Source: Dyadobacter sandarakinus
Lineage (GTDB): Bacteria > Bacteroidota > Bacteroidia > Cytophagales > Spirosomataceae
Direction: 5' to 3'
NCBI RefSeq assembly: GCF_016894445.1
Contig: NZ_CP056775.1
Location: 682,001-746,000 of the forward strand
Length of the DNA stretch: 64,000 nt
A program made the position numbers and the translations under genes. The notes beneath the pieces were generated by a model. It was not told the origin of the DNA. It made no database searches and saw only the letters and a program-made list of their open reading frames with translations. This document shows, piece by piece, positions 48,278 to 57,009 of this stretch; the first letter of the stretch is position 1; each line of letters begins with the position of its first letter.

Positions 48278-48554
48278 GAAAAAGTCTGTTAAATGCTACT
48301 ATAAAGACGGATCGCTGATTTTCATCACGACGAGCAGCTACCCGTATCCGACTGCTCATAAAATCCGCGGCGTATTTAACGTACTCGGCCTGGTATCGTC
48401 TGTGAGTAAAAAATCGAATGACCTCTTCGATGTCGTGGGCCGGCTTTATGTAAACTATGACCCTTTTAATAGCCACGCGGCCAAGTGGGAGGACGTGATC
48501 ATTAAGCTCTCACGGATGAAGGCGACACTGGAAGACAAGCTCCGGATTTTCTGA
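48276..48554 (+). CDS. Small hypothetical protein
   Basis: The product is 92 residues with no signal or membrane segment: MKKSVKCYYKDGSLIF start, then YPYPTAHKIRGVFN and an acidic/basic helical end. No family recognised. It ends 2 bp from the convergent coiled-coil gene. The plus-strand frame is preferred over an overlapping minus-strand frame because of its residue mix. Confidence 0.55.
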   Translation: MKKSVKCYYKDGSLIFITTSSYPYPTAHKIRGVFNVLGLVSSVSKKSNDLFDVVGRLYVNYDPFNSHAAKWEDVIIKLSRMKATLEDKLRIF

Positions 48555-48556
48555 GG

Positions 48557-48823
48557 CTATTTTTCCGTCAGTTCAGAAAGCTGCTTTAATAGCTCATCCA
48601 AATCTTGTCTTGACTTACTCAGCGATCTGAGCAGCTGCGGATCGGCTACGGTTTCAGGACCATCATTGAAGTTTTTGGTTTCTTCCAGCGTATCCGGATT
48701 TTCCCGGTTTTCTGGGCTTTCCATTTCTTCAAATTCAAGTTCATTTTCTTCAAACTCGATTTGCTGTCGCTTGGCGAGGATTTTTTCTCTCAGCTGGCGT
48801 ACCTGTTCGTTGTTCTGCTCCAT
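48557..48823 (-). CDS. Small coiled-coil protein
   Basis: The product is 88 residues, very acidic and rich in Glu, Gln and Leu. QVRQLREKILAKRQQIEFEE and SKSRQDLDELLKQLSELTEK have heptad periodicity, predicting two coiled-coil helices separated by a disordered ~30-residue stretch. Function unknown. Confidence 0.65.
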   Translation of the reverse strand: MEQNNEQVRQLREKILAKRQQIEFEENELEFEEMESPENRENPDTLEETKNFNDGPETVADPQLLRSLSKSRQDLDELLKQLSELTEK

Positions 48824-48886
48824 GGGATGCGTTGTACCGTTTTTTTATCCCTTCAAAAAATCAAACCAGCACCCTGTTACCGTGTT

Positions 48887-49753
48887 TCAGTTCATGTTGA
48901 GGGCTCTCTTTAAAAATGCACCGAGGAAGCTCGCAGCGAGTGTGAGGATCATAGAACCGTAAAGGCAAAAGTTTTCCAGCTCCTGTTTGCTGCCCGACTC
49001 AGGTAATTTTGTAAACAAAAAATAACCCGCAAGCAGCAGCATACACTGGAAAATGGCCAGGAGCCAGCCCCGGTGCGGCTCGGCAAAACCGATCGAAATC
49101 GCGGAAAGTACAGCTACCAGGTAGGGGAGATGGATGCTCTCGGCATTTTTCACCACGACTACCAGGATTGCACTCGTACCTGTAACCATGATCAGGTTGA
49201 TGAGCAGGCGGCGGTCAAGCAGGGGCGTCTTTCCTGGCCCGGTCGGAGGCATTTTGCTGAGGGTGGCTGCAAGTGCCGCTGCGTGGTCGAAGTCTTTTGC
49301 TGCGGCTTCCTGGTTATCCAGCAATGCATGAGCCCGGGCACGCTGGCGATAAGGTTCGGGATCGCGCTCACTCGCAAACCGGATTGCACTGTTCAAAGAT
49401 GTAAGGGCCTGATGTATTTCGTTTTGTTCCAGAAGCAGCTTTCCTGATTCGAGGTGCAGCTGGTAAACCTGATCATCGAAGCTCAGGCCCGCCTGGTAAT
49501 CCCGGGCTGCTGCCGCCCGATTTCCCATTGCTTTATAGCACAGCCCGCGGTAAAGATAGGCGACAGACGACTTGGGACTGGCGTTAATTTGTGCTTCAAA
49601 ATATGCAAAAGCAGCTTCCGTGTGGCCAGAAGTATAAAGCGCAATACCTTCTTTCAGGCCGGCTTCCTCCTTCTCGGACTTCGAGCGGAGGTCTGCATAG
49701 TTTTTCAGGTAAAAAATGTAGGCAAAAACGGCAATTACAACCAGGAACTCCAT
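48887..49753 (-). CDS. TPR membrane protein
   Basis: The product is 288 residues from ATG 49753; a TTG start 24 bp earlier lies in a terminator region and is not used. An N-terminal membrane segment (EFLVVIAVFAYIFYLK) is followed by about three TPR units (~40-150; SSVAYLYRGLCYKAMGNRAA) and then three or four C-terminal membrane segments (LINLIMVTGTSAILVVVV, YLVAVLSAISIGF, FQCMLLLAGYFLF). The TPR part would sit on one side of the membrane for protein binding. Function unknown. Confidence 0.72.
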   Translation of the reverse strand: MEFLVVIAVFAYIFYLKNYADLRSKSEKEEAGLKEGIALYTSGHTEAAFAYFEAQINASPKSSVAYLYRGLCYKAMGNRAAAARDYQAGLSFDDQVYQLHLESGKLLLEQNEIHQALTSLNSAIRFASERDPEPYRQRARAHALLDNQEAAAKDFDHAAALAATLSKMPPTGPGKTPLLDRRLLINLIMVTGTSAILVVVVKNAESIHLPYLVAVLSAISIGFAEPHRGWLLAIFQCMLLLAGYFLFTKLPESGSKQELENFCLYGSMILTLAASFLGAFLKRALNMN

Positions 49754-49774
49754 GACAGGGCTTTTTACAGATGC

Positions 49775-49807
49775 CAATAAAAAACCTTTCCGCCAGCGGA
49801 AAGGTTT
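49775..49807 (-). terminator. Terminator
   Basis: A perfect 12-bp stem AAACCTTTCCGC / GCGGAAAGGTTT on either side of CA, followed by TTTTTTATT on the minus strand; it terminates the 49835 gene. Confidence 0.88.
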
Positions 49808-49834
49808 GTAAAAGGTGCATATTTTCGGCAGTAA

Positions 49835-50068
49835 TCAGACCAGTATGGCCATATCCGGCTCGCCAAGTTCGTCGGGTACGCTGACAGAAAAACCCAATCC
49901 CACACGTTTGCCTGTCTGCTCGGCCAGTTCCAGAAGGTGGAATATCCGCTCTTCGCCTTCGAGGTGCAATGCCTGGTACAGGACATTTCCATATAAAAAC
50001 TCCTGCGAACCCAGGCCGTTTTTCAGTGCAGCCAGTTGGTAGCGGTCAAATATTTCCTTGCCTGTCAT
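49835..50068 (-). CDS. Small hypothetical protein
   Basis: The product is 77 residues: MTGKEIFDRYQLAALKNGLG start, then FLYGNVLYQALHLEGEE and a GKRVGLGFSVSVPDELGEP end. Cytoplasmic, no recognised family. A clean terminator follows it, supporting a real transcription unit. Confidence 0.6.
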   Translation of the reverse strand: MTGKEIFDRYQLAALKNGLGSQEFLYGNVLYQALHLEGEERIFHLLELAEQTGKRVGLGFSVSVPDELGEPDMAILV

Positions 50069-50166
50069 GGTATGCGGATTTGATGTGAGTCAGGGGTACA
50101 ATCGTGTGAAAGATGCGTAAGGCGAGCCGCAGGTTGCATGAAGTGTATCCAAAAATTGTAAAGCCG

Positions 50167-50529
50167 CTACGATTCGCCGGTTTGTTCGTCCTGTTTCTTT
50201 ACCTTTTCGAGCTGTTCCTGCAGGTCACGGTTGCGTTCCTCTTCACGTTCCAGTGCCTTGCGCTGCAATTCTATCAGATCGTCCTTTTTCACGAGAACGT
50301 AGTTTTCCCTCGGCTCTTCAAACATCGGCGCTTCTCCGATCAGGTGCGATACCGTTGTTTTAAGAATTTCAGCCAGTTTCTTGAATTCAGTCAGGGTCGG
50401 TTCGTTCTTGCCTGTCTCCCAGTTGGATATGGTAGCCCTGCCCGCCTTATCCATGATTGCGGCCAGCTGCTCCTGGCTCATATTGAGGTTTTCACGGCAT
50501 TTCTTAATTCTTTTGCCTACCGTCGTCAT
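50167..50529 (-). CDS. XRE-family helix-turn-helix regulator with coiled-coil tail
   Basis: The product is 120 residues. Residues ~5-65 are a phage-repressor-type HTH (IKKCRENLNMSQEQLAAIMD, ATISNWETGKNEPTL). Residues ~80-115 are a charged coiled-coil (LIELQRKALEREEERNRDLQ), likely for dimerisation. A TTATA-N4-TATAA inverted repeat lies 12 bp before its start, consistent with autoregulation, and the adjacent divergent promoter could be its target. Confidence 0.85.
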   Translation of the reverse strand: MTTVGKRIKKCRENLNMSQEQLAAIMDKAGRATISNWETGKNEPTLTEFKKLAEILKTTVSHLIGEAPMFEEPRENYVLVKKDDLIELQRKALEREEERNRDLQEQLEKVKKQDEQTGES

Positions 50530-50540
50530 TTATTTTGAAC

Positions 50541-50554
50541 TTATAGTGGTATAA
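50541..50554. promoter_or_regulatory. Candidate XRE operator
   Basis: TTATAGTGGTATAA is a TTATA-N4-TATAA inverted repeat between the XRE start (50529) and the divergent promoter at 50558, where a bound regulator could affect both directions. Confidence 0.45.
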
Positions 50555-50557
50555 TAC

Positions 50558-50588
50558 TTGACATGAATACAAAAAATAAATACTTTTG
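50558..50588 (+). promoter_or_regulatory. Consensus Bacteroidota promoter
   Basis: TTG (50558-50560), exactly 20 bp, then TACTTTTG (50581-50588), a full match to TTG-N19/21-TAnnTTTG. It points toward the small gene at 50737 with a ~140-nt leader. Confidence 0.7.
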
Positions 50589-50736
50589 TACATAATGATT
50601 TTCGTAATACGCAAATTACAAAACATTAGGTCAGGAGCAAACAGAAGCGCCGCAAATCCGCTGCCCCAGGCCACGTTTAGTACACTCACGTATTTGAAAA
50701 TCAGTGGGTTTAACTTACACACACCTGTCTATTCAC

Positions 50737-51015
50737 ATGAGAAAAGAACAGACCAGAGTAGCAGAGCATGGCGGGCCTTCCATTAAGGAGAGGCTGCTGA
50801 TCCGCTTTGTCAGATCAAGGGACATTGTCGGTAAAAACTGGCGTCGCGTACTAGCTGACAAAGACCCGTTTTTCAACACCAAAGTAGGGGGCGATTACCT
50901 GACATCCGTCGCGCAGGCTGTGTCGGACAGCACACGCGGTAATGTTGACCGCATTGAGCGCGTCACCATCGCCCTTGAAAAAGTTGCCGGAATCAAGTCC
51001 GTACCGGTTGTCTGA
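50737..51015 (+). CDS. Small basic protein, function unknown
   Basis: The product is 92 residues from ATG 50737: MRKEQTRVAEHGGPSIKERL, then IRFVRSRDIVGKNWRRVLAD, and GGDYLTSVAQAVSDSTRGNV. The middle-to-end part has the size and helix pattern of a small DNA-binding domain, but I cannot assign it. It is divergent from the XRE gene and has its own consensus promoter and terminator. Confidence 0.6.
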   Translation: MRKEQTRVAEHGGPSIKERLLIRFVRSRDIVGKNWRRVLADKDPFFNTKVGGDYLTSVAQAVSDSTRGNVDRIERVTIALEKVAGIKSVPVV

Positions 51016-51025
51016 AAGCGGGTAC

Positions 51026-51063
51026 AAAAAAAAACAGGCTGCCGAAAGGAGCCTGTTTTTTTG
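51026..51063. terminator. Bidirectional terminator
   Basis: AAAAAACAGGCT pairs with AGCCTGTTTTTT around a 9-nt loop, with A and T runs on both sides; it separates the 50737 gene from the convergent metal ATPase. Confidence 0.9.
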
Positions 51064-51082
51064 TTTAAAATACATTTGCGGA

Positions 51083-53104
51083 TCAGATCTTCCTTCCCTG
51101 AATGCGGAATGCATTGAGTATCGCCAGCATGGCCACTCCCACATCCGCAAAAACTGCTTCCCACAGGGTAGCGATCCCGCCGGCACCCATGATCATCACG
51201 GCCACCTTCACCACCATCGCCAACGCGATGTTCTGGTAAACAATGGACCGGGTAATCCTGCCTGCCCGGATCGCGGATACGATGCGCGATGGCTGGTCAT
51301 TCTGGATTACAATGTCGGCAGTTTCAATAGCGGCATCCGAGCCCAATGCACCCATAGCAATGCCCACATCAGCCCGGGCGATCACCGGGGCATCATTGAC
51401 ACCATCGCCCACAAATGCGACTTTCCGGCCCTCGGTTTTAAGTTTTTCCAACAAGGCAACTTTGTCTTCGGGCAGCAGGCCTCCATGACCGGCAGCTATT
51501 CCCAGCTCCGTAGCCACCCTGGTTACCACCTCCTGTTTATCACCCGACAACATGACGGTTTCAATGCCCATGCTGCTTAGCTCACGCACAGTTTGTGCAG
51601 CGTCCTCCTTGATCTCATCGGCAATGGTAATGTATCCCGCATAGGTTCCGTTCACCGCTACTGCCACGATCGTATCCGGAATACCGGGTAGATGGGAAGG
51701 GTAGGTTACCGAAAATCGGTCGAGCAGTTTAAGGTTACCAGCAAGTACCCGGTCGCCGGCTACCACGCCCGCCAGGCCCTGCCCGGCAAATTCTTCAACC
51801 TGCTCAGGCGTAACTAGCCGGGCATTTGATGCGTGATTGACAATGGCCTTCGCCACAGGATGTGTGGAGTAGCTTTCCAAAGATGCCGCACGAATCAGGA
51901 AATTATCCTTTTCCATGCTCGTCTCCATTTCGCGCACCTTAAACACCCCTTTGGTCAATGTGCCTGTTTTATCCGAAACTACGGTATCAATGCGTGTGAT
52001 AACGTCCAGGAAATTGGCTCCTTTCACCAGGATTCCGTTCCGGGATGCCAGTCCGATGCCACCAAAGTACCCGAGCGGGATGGAGATCGTGAGCGCGCAG
52101 GGACAGGCAATGACCAGAAATACCATTCCCCGGTAGAGCCACTGATCGAAGCTGTATGCAGGATCAAACAGATAAGGTACCAGCACGATGAGCATGGCAA
52201 GTGCAAAGACGACCGGGGTATATATTTTGGCAAGGCGGCTGATGAGCAGCTGAGTAGGTGCTTTGCGGGCGGTGGCATCCTGTACCAGTTCCAAAATGCG
52301 CGAAAGGCGGGAATCCTTGAACAATGTACTGACCTCCACCTCAATGGTTTTAGACAGGTTGATCATCCCGGCAAGTACGGGTGCACCTGCAATTTTGTCT
52401 TCCGGCCGCGATTCGCCGGTGAGGGCAGCGGTGTTGAATGTTCCCGAGGGAGATTTCAGTATTCCGTCCAGTCCGGCTTTTTCTCCGGCCTTGATCAGCA
52501 TTAATTCACCAATCTGCACCGTATCCGGCGGCACAGCTATGTTTTTTCCGTTGCGGATCACGGTCACAGACTCAGGCCTGATGTCGAGTAATGCTTTGAT
52601 GGACCGCTTGGAACGGCTTACTGCCAGGTCCTGAAACAATTCCCCCAGCTCGTAGAAAATCATTACTGCCACGCCCTCGCTGAACTCGCCAATGTAAAAT
52701 GCGCCCCAGGTAGCGATGGTCATGAGCGTGAATTCATTGAAAAAGTCACCCCTCAAAACCCTTCTGACAGCTAGTCTCACGGTTTTGTGCCCGGCGAGCA
52801 GGTACGCTGTGAGCATCAGCACAATTTCGATTGCGCGGGGTGCGCGGATATCGAACCCGAATTGCAAAATAAGGGTAGTCGTAAATATCAGCAGGCTGAG
52901 CGACAGCATCCAGTGGGAGCGGAAAAAGCCTCCTTCGTTACTGCCATGACTATGATCGTGCTCATCATGAGCATGCCCGTCGTGACTGTGGCCACCGTGA
53001 TCATGGCTTTGGGCTCCCGCGACGGTCGGAGTTTTTTTATCGTCCTGGTCATGGCCGCAGCAATGGTCGTGGCTGGCAGCCGGTATATTTTCACTTAACT
53101 TCAT
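51083..53104 (-). CDS. P1B-type heavy-metal-transporting ATPase with a His-rich N-terminus
   Basis: The product is 673 residues. The N-terminal ~60 residues are His/Asp-rich (HDHGGHSHDGHAHDEHDHSH) instead of the usual HMA domain, pointing to Zn(II)/Cd(II)/Co(II) rather than Cu(I). ACPCALTI is the transmembrane CPC metal site, DKTGT carries phosphorylation Asp378, ALTGES the actuator Glu and GDGVNDAPV the hinge. It would export metal ions from the cytoplasm. An exact TATATTTG (-7 type) lies on this strand at 53173-53166. Confidence 0.93.
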   Translation of the reverse strand: MKLSENIPAASHDHCCGHDQDDKKTPTVAGAQSHDHGGHSHDGHAHDEHDHSHGSNEGGFFRSHWMLSLSLLIFTTTLILQFGFDIRAPRAIEIVLMLTAYLLAGHKTVRLAVRRVLRGDFFNEFTLMTIATWGAFYIGEFSEGVAVMIFYELGELFQDLAVSRSKRSIKALLDIRPESVTVIRNGKNIAVPPDTVQIGELMLIKAGEKAGLDGILKSPSGTFNTAALTGESRPEDKIAGAPVLAGMINLSKTIEVEVSTLFKDSRLSRILELVQDATARKAPTQLLISRLAKIYTPVVFALAMLIVLVPYLFDPAYSFDQWLYRGMVFLVIACPCALTISIPLGYFGGIGLASRNGILVKGANFLDVITRIDTVVSDKTGTLTKGVFKVREMETSMEKDNFLIRAASLESYSTHPVAKAIVNHASNARLVTPEQVEEFAGQGLAGVVAGDRVLAGNLKLLDRFSVTYPSHLPGIPDTIVAVAVNGTYAGYITIADEIKEDAAQTVRELSSMGIETVMLSGDKQEVVTRVATELGIAAGHGGLLPEDKVALLEKLKTEGRKVAFVGDGVNDAPVIARADVGIAMGALGSDAAIETADIVIQNDQPSRIVSAIRAGRITRSIVYQNIALAMVVKVAVMIMGAGGIATLWEAVFADVGVAMLAILNAFRIQGRKI

Positions 53105-53165
53105 GAATAATAATCTGGGTCAATGGATTGGAAGCAAAGCCTGCGACCAGGCTTCACTGTGCAGG

Positions 53166-53173
53166 CAAATATA
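53166..53173 (-). promoter_or_regulatory. Candidate promoter (-7) of the metal ATPase gene
   Basis: TATATTTG on the minus strand, 62 bp before the start. The nearest TTG triplets give spacers of 15 or 26 bp, so the -33 is uncertain. Confidence 0.38.
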
Positions 53174-53341
53174 GGCGCATTGCCCGTGCAACAGGGTAAC
53201 AAATGCTGAAAATCAGCTCATTGCAATGGTGTTGCAGTTTTTTTCAAAAGCTACTTTTCATTTTAAAATGCAGATAACCAGCAGTAAACTGGTAAATCAC
53301 GGAAAGAGTGTTCTTTGGTAGTAAAATCAAATTTACACGGT

Positions 53342-54730
53342 GTGAAAAAACTCCTTTTCCTGTCAGTTTTCAGCTTTTTGCAACTTTATTCTTACGCCCA
53401 GGTACCATTTGCCCATGGCCGCCTGCGCGTCTCCGACAACCAGCGCTACCTGGTACATCAGGATGGTACACCGTTTTTCTGGCTGGGCGATACGGCATGG
53501 GAGCTTTTTCACCGACTCAACCGCGAGCAGGCAGACTTTTACCTGAAACACAGAGCAGAGCAAGGTTTTACGGTTATCCAGGCAGTAGCCCTGGCAGAGC
53601 TCGACGGACTGAACGACCCGAATGCACTGGGCGAGCGTCCGCTGGTCAACAATGATCCTGCCAAACCGAACGAAGCCTACTTCCAGCATGTAGATTATAT
53701 TATTGCAAAAGCGGCCGAATATGGACTGGTGATTGCGCTGCTGCCTACCTGGGGCGACAAGCTTAACAAATCATCGTGGGGTAAAGGACCGGAGATTTTT
53801 AACACAGCCAATGCGGCTGCTTTCGGCGAGTGGATGGGCAAAAGGTATGCAGGAAGACAAAATGTAGTGTGGGTGCTGGGCGGTGACCGTACGCCCCGCA
53901 AAGACACGGATGATGTAAAAGTATGGCGTATGATGGCCGAAGGTATTCAAAAAGGCACGGGCGGCGCTGCCAATGCACTCATGAGCTTTCACCCACAGCC
54001 CAATGCCCTGGATATGGGCGGCTCGTCGCACTGGTTTCACCAGGATGCCTGGCTCGATTTCAATATGCTGCAAAACGGGCACTGCCGGGACGAAATCACG
54101 TATGACAAGATTGCATTTGTGTACAACCGCAAGCCCGCCAAGCCGGTCATGGACGCGGAACCGATTTATGAAGACCATCCGGTGTGCTTCAATGCGGGTG
54201 ACCTGGGACTATCCAATGCCTATGATGTGCGCAAATATGCCTACCTCGATCTGTTTGCAGGTGCTTTCGGGCATACCTACGGATGTCACGATATCTGGCA
54301 GATGTATGATACCGGCCGGGAAGCGGTGAATGGTGCGGCTGTTACCTGGAAGCAGGCCATGGACCTGCCGGGTGCACGTCAGATGTCGTTTGTGCGCAAG
54401 CTTATGGAATCCCGGCCAATGCTGGACCGCGTTCCCGACCAATCCCTGATTGAGGTAGCTTCAAACGGACCTGCGGAGCGTGTGCAGGCCACGCGCGGGA
54501 AAGATTATGCGATGGTTTATTCCGCCTCTGGAAAGCCGTTTACGATGCAAATGGGCAAGATCAGCGGGACGGAAGTGAATGCGTCCTGGTATGATCCCCG
54601 GAAAGGTGAGGCACAATCCATCGGGAAAGTTGCCAATACAGGCCGGCACGAATTCAAGCCGCCGACTTCGGGTTATGGAAAGGATTGGGTACTGGTGATC
54701 GACGATGCCTCGAAAGGATACAAGTTTTAA
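53342..54730 (+). CDS. Secreted glycoside hydrolase, DUF4038/GH140-like
   Basis: The product is 462 residues from GTG 53342 (KKLLFLSVFSF..SYAQ signal). DGTPFFWLGDTAWELFHRL and the following barrel strands (VIALLPTWGDK, VVWVLGGDR, FHPQPNAL) match the apiosidase-like DUF4038 catalytic domain; Asp in GGDRTP and Glu in DAEPIYED are likely catalytic. The last ~90 residues are the putative collagen-binding beta domain that accompanies it. Such enzymes remove side chains such as apiose from rhamnogalacturonan-II; the exact substrate here is inferred. Confidence 0.88.
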   Translation: MKKLLFLSVFSFLQLYSYAQVPFAHGRLRVSDNQRYLVHQDGTPFFWLGDTAWELFHRLNREQADFYLKHRAEQGFTVIQAVALAELDGLNDPNALGERPLVNNDPAKPNEAYFQHVDYIIAKAAEYGLVIALLPTWGDKLNKSSWGKGPEIFNTANAAAFGEWMGKRYAGRQNVVWVLGGDRTPRKDTDDVKVWRMMAEGIQKGTGGAANALMSFHPQPNALDMGGSSHWFHQDAWLDFNMLQNGHCRDEITYDKIAFVYNRKPAKPVMDAEPIYEDHPVCFNAGDLGLSNAYDVRKYAYLDLFAGAFGHTYGCHDIWQMYDTGREAVNGAAVTWKQAMDLPGARQMSFVRKLMESRPMLDRVPDQSLIEVASNGPAERVQATRGKDYAMVYSASGKPFTMQMGKISGTEVNASWYDPRKGEAQSIGKVANTGRHEFKPPTSGYGKDWVLVIDDASKGYKF

Positions 54731-54754
54731 CCTGAAAGCAGCCATGCTGCACGT

Positions 54755-55123
54755 TTATACAGACTCCGGCTTGATAAACAAGGCCAGCCAGGCACGTCTT
54801 GCAAGCCTGTAAAAGTAGGGTGTGAGGATGATCAGCATGGGTATGAGGCTCACCAAAAAGTAGTCCAGGTAGTCACGGAAAAAGTTGACATAAAGCAAAA
54901 AGTAAATGACCGTAAAGGCAACATAAAACGAGTAGCTGACATACAATGCACCCTGGTAAAAGCCAGGTTCAGGCACGAGATTGAGGCCGCAGTGTGAACA
55001 TTGTTTGTGCATTTTATCAAATGCTTTAAGATTATAGGCGCTTTTTGTAACAAAAAAATCACCTACGCCGCACCTGGGACATTTGTTGAAAAATATGCTG
55101 TAAAGCTTGTTGCTCTTTGTCAT
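54755..55123 (-). CDS. DUF983 membrane protein
   Basis: The product is 122 residues from ATG 55123. NKCPRCGVGDFF and KQCSHCGLNL form a two-CxxC zinc-ribbon-like motif ahead of two membrane segments (VAFTVIYFLLYVNFF and LVSLIPMLIILTPYF), the DUF983 pattern. Function unknown. The in-frame region up to 55183 is AT-rich and not used. Confidence 0.85.
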   Translation of the reverse strand: MTKSNKLYSIFFNKCPRCGVGDFFVTKSAYNLKAFDKMHKQCSHCGLNLVPEPGFYQGALYVSYSFYVAFTVIYFLLYVNFFRDYLDYFLVSLIPMLIILTPYFYRLARRAWLALFIKPESV

Positions 55124-55212
55124 AATCACCGGAATTAAATATAATATCTGCAAAATAAGCCTCAGATCAGGCCCAAATGTCAATTGTGTGGCTTTTGCAG
55201 CAAAGACAATGC

Positions 55213-55800
55213 CTAACCCCCATGCAGCGCATTGATAAACCCGGCCATTTCCCGCACATTGAGCACATGATCAACCAGGGTATGGTGGATGGCGTGGTGC
55301 GGCATGAAGGGCATCTGGGCTGTTTCGGGGTCCTGAACAATTGTAATACCGCCCGCACTCTTGATTTTCCCCAGCCCTTTGGTACCATCATCATTGGCCC
55401 CCGAGAGCAGCAGGCCCGCAAGCGAGGATTTGTAAATTTCCGCAGCCGACTCAAAAGTTACATCAATGCTCGGCCGGCTGAAATTGATCTTTTCAGAATA
55501 ATCAAGGGAAAAGGTACGTTCACGCTCAATCAGCAGGTGGTAGTCCGCAGGTGCGAGGTAAATGTTGCCGGGCTGCACAGGATCTTTGTCCTCGACCTCA
55601 CGCACGGGCAGGGGCGTTTTGCTGGACAGGAGGTCGGAGAGGGATGAGTCTGAAAAATTGCCGCGGTGGAGCACGATCACCATCGCGAATGAGAGTGATG
55701 CACTCAGCTGCGGAACCAGTGAAAACAACACCTGCAGGCTGCCCGCCGATCCGCCGATCAGGAACAGGTCGACGGTCTTTCTCACACTATTTTCTTCCAT
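55213..55800 (-). CDS. cheB: CheB-type methylesterase domain protein, no receiver
   Basis: The product is 195 residues, only the CheB catalytic domain. IGGSAGS holds Ser18, VIVLHRG His45, and LLSGANDDG the catalytic Asp region. Classical CheB removes methyl groups from (or deamidates) chemoreceptors, but no receptor is encoded nearby. Its start overlaps cheR by 19 bp. Confidence 0.93.
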   Translation of the reverse strand: MEENSVRKTVDLFLIGGSAGSLQVLFSLVPQLSASLSFAMVIVLHRGNFSDSSLSDLLSSKTPLPVREVEDKDPVQPGNIYLAPADYHLLIERERTFSLDYSEKINFSRPSIDVTFESAAEIYKSSLAGLLLSGANDDGTKGLGKIKSAGGITIVQDPETAQMPFMPHHAIHHTLVDHVLNVREMAGFINALHGG

Positions 55801-56591
55801 ATCTTCTCACGGTTGAGCTGCTGGAATTTGTGCTGCACAGCGGAAAATTTGAGGGTCTCCTTGGTGCCCAGGGCAAGGTAGCCCAAGGGTGAGAGGCTTT
55901 CATCAAAGAGTTTGAGGACCCGATCCTGCAAATCCTTGTCAAAATAGATCAGTACATTCCGGCAAAGAATCAGGTCAAATTCATTAAAAGAGCTGTCACT
56001 GACGAGGTTGTGTGTGGAAATAATAATTTTTTCGGAAAGCTCATGATCGAACTTCGCCTGCCCGTAGTTGGCCGTGTAATACTGTGAAAAATCATGCGTG
56101 CCACCCGAGGCAATGTAACTTTCGGAGTACTGTTTCATATAGTTAAGCGCAAAAATACCTTTCCGCACCTTATCCAGTACGCCGGGATTAAGGTCTGTGG
56201 CGTACAGTAGTGATTTACGCAATAAATTAGCCTCTTTAAGCAGAATCGCCATTGAAAAAACCTCTTCGCCGGTGGAGCATCCCGCGTGCCAGATGCGGAT
56301 AAAAGGCTTTGTAGCCAGCACGGGCAGCACATCGTCCCGGAGTGACCGGTAAAATGGCGGGTCCCGGAACATCTCGGTGACATTCACTGTCACTTCTTCC
56401 ACAAACCTTTTCAAATAACCCGGGTCCGACCGCACCTTGTACCGCAGCTCAGCGAAGCTGGGAAACTTGTCCAGCGTACACAATCTAACAATCCGCCTTT
56501 TCAGTGAGGCCCTTGAATAACTGGTAAAATCATACCCGTAAATGTCAAGAAGATCAGTCAGCAGGAGGTCAACGTCTTCATCATCAATCAT
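55782..56591 (-). CDS. cheR: CheR-type methyltransferase
   Basis: The product is 269 residues. The helical N-terminal domain (GYDFTSYSRASLKRRI) precedes the SAM domain: IWHAGCSTGEEVFSMAI binds SAM and LILCRNVLIYF is the conserved core. It methylates glutamyl residues of receptor-like proteins. Placed 6 bp after the receiver gene and overlapping cheB, in a kinase operon. Confidence 0.95.
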   Translation of the reverse strand: MIDDEDVDLLLTDLLDIYGYDFTSYSRASLKRRIVRLCTLDKFPSFAELRYKVRSDPGYLKRFVEEVTVNVTEMFRDPPFYRSLRDDVLPVLATKPFIRIWHAGCSTGEEVFSMAILLKEANLLRKSLLYATDLNPGVLDKVRKGIFALNYMKQYSESYIASGGTHDFSQYYTANYGQAKFDHELSEKIIISTHNLVSDSSFNEFDLILCRNVLIYFDKDLQDRVLKLFDESLSPLGYLALGTKETLKFSAVQHKFQQLNREKIWKKIV

Positions 56592-56597
56592 TTTCCT

Positions 56598-56963
56598 TCA
56601 AATTTCCTTCAGTAGCTTTACCAGCTTATCCACGTCTATGGGTTTGGAAATGTATTCATCTGCGCCAGCTTCGAGGCATTTCTCACGATCGCCGACCATT
56701 GCCTGGGCTGTTACGGCCACAACCAGCAAATTCCTGCGGTTTTCCAAACTTTTAATAATCGGGATAGCTTCGTACCCGTCCATATCCGGCATCATCATGT
56801 CCATCAGGACGGCATCGATTTCCTTATCTGTCTTTAGCAATTCCAATGCCTCAGCGGCACCGGGACATGCCACACAGTAAAAGGATTTTGCCTGCAGGGT
56901 AGCTTTCAGGGCGAAAATGTTACGTGCATCGTCATCAACGATCAATATTGTTTTTTTTTCCAT
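56598..56963 (-). CDS. Single-domain response regulator
   Basis: The product is 121 residues: acidic pocket IVDDDARN, phosphorylation Asp55 (VLMDMMMPDMDG), switch Thr near VVAVTAQ and Lys in YISKPID. No output domain. Its sequence closely resembles the third receiver of the neighbouring 1200-residue hybrid kinase (DDDARNIF versus DDDVRNIF), suggesting duplication. It sits between that kinase and cheR. Confidence 0.93.
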   Translation of the reverse strand: MEKKTILIVDDDARNIFALKATLQAKSFYCVACPGAAEALELLKTDKEIDAVLMDMMMPDMDGYEAIPIIKSLENRRNLLVVAVTAQAMVGDREKCLEAGADEYISKPIDVDKLVKLLKEI

Positions 56964-57009
56964 AGGGAAATGGAAGCGTTCAGTTTAATTATGTGGAAGA
57001 GTAGCTGGA

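Noticed and set aside
50586..50786. 66-codon plus-strand frame starting just after the consensus promoter
   Set aside because: Its start overlaps the promoter -7 element, and it conflicts with the better-supported gene at 50737.
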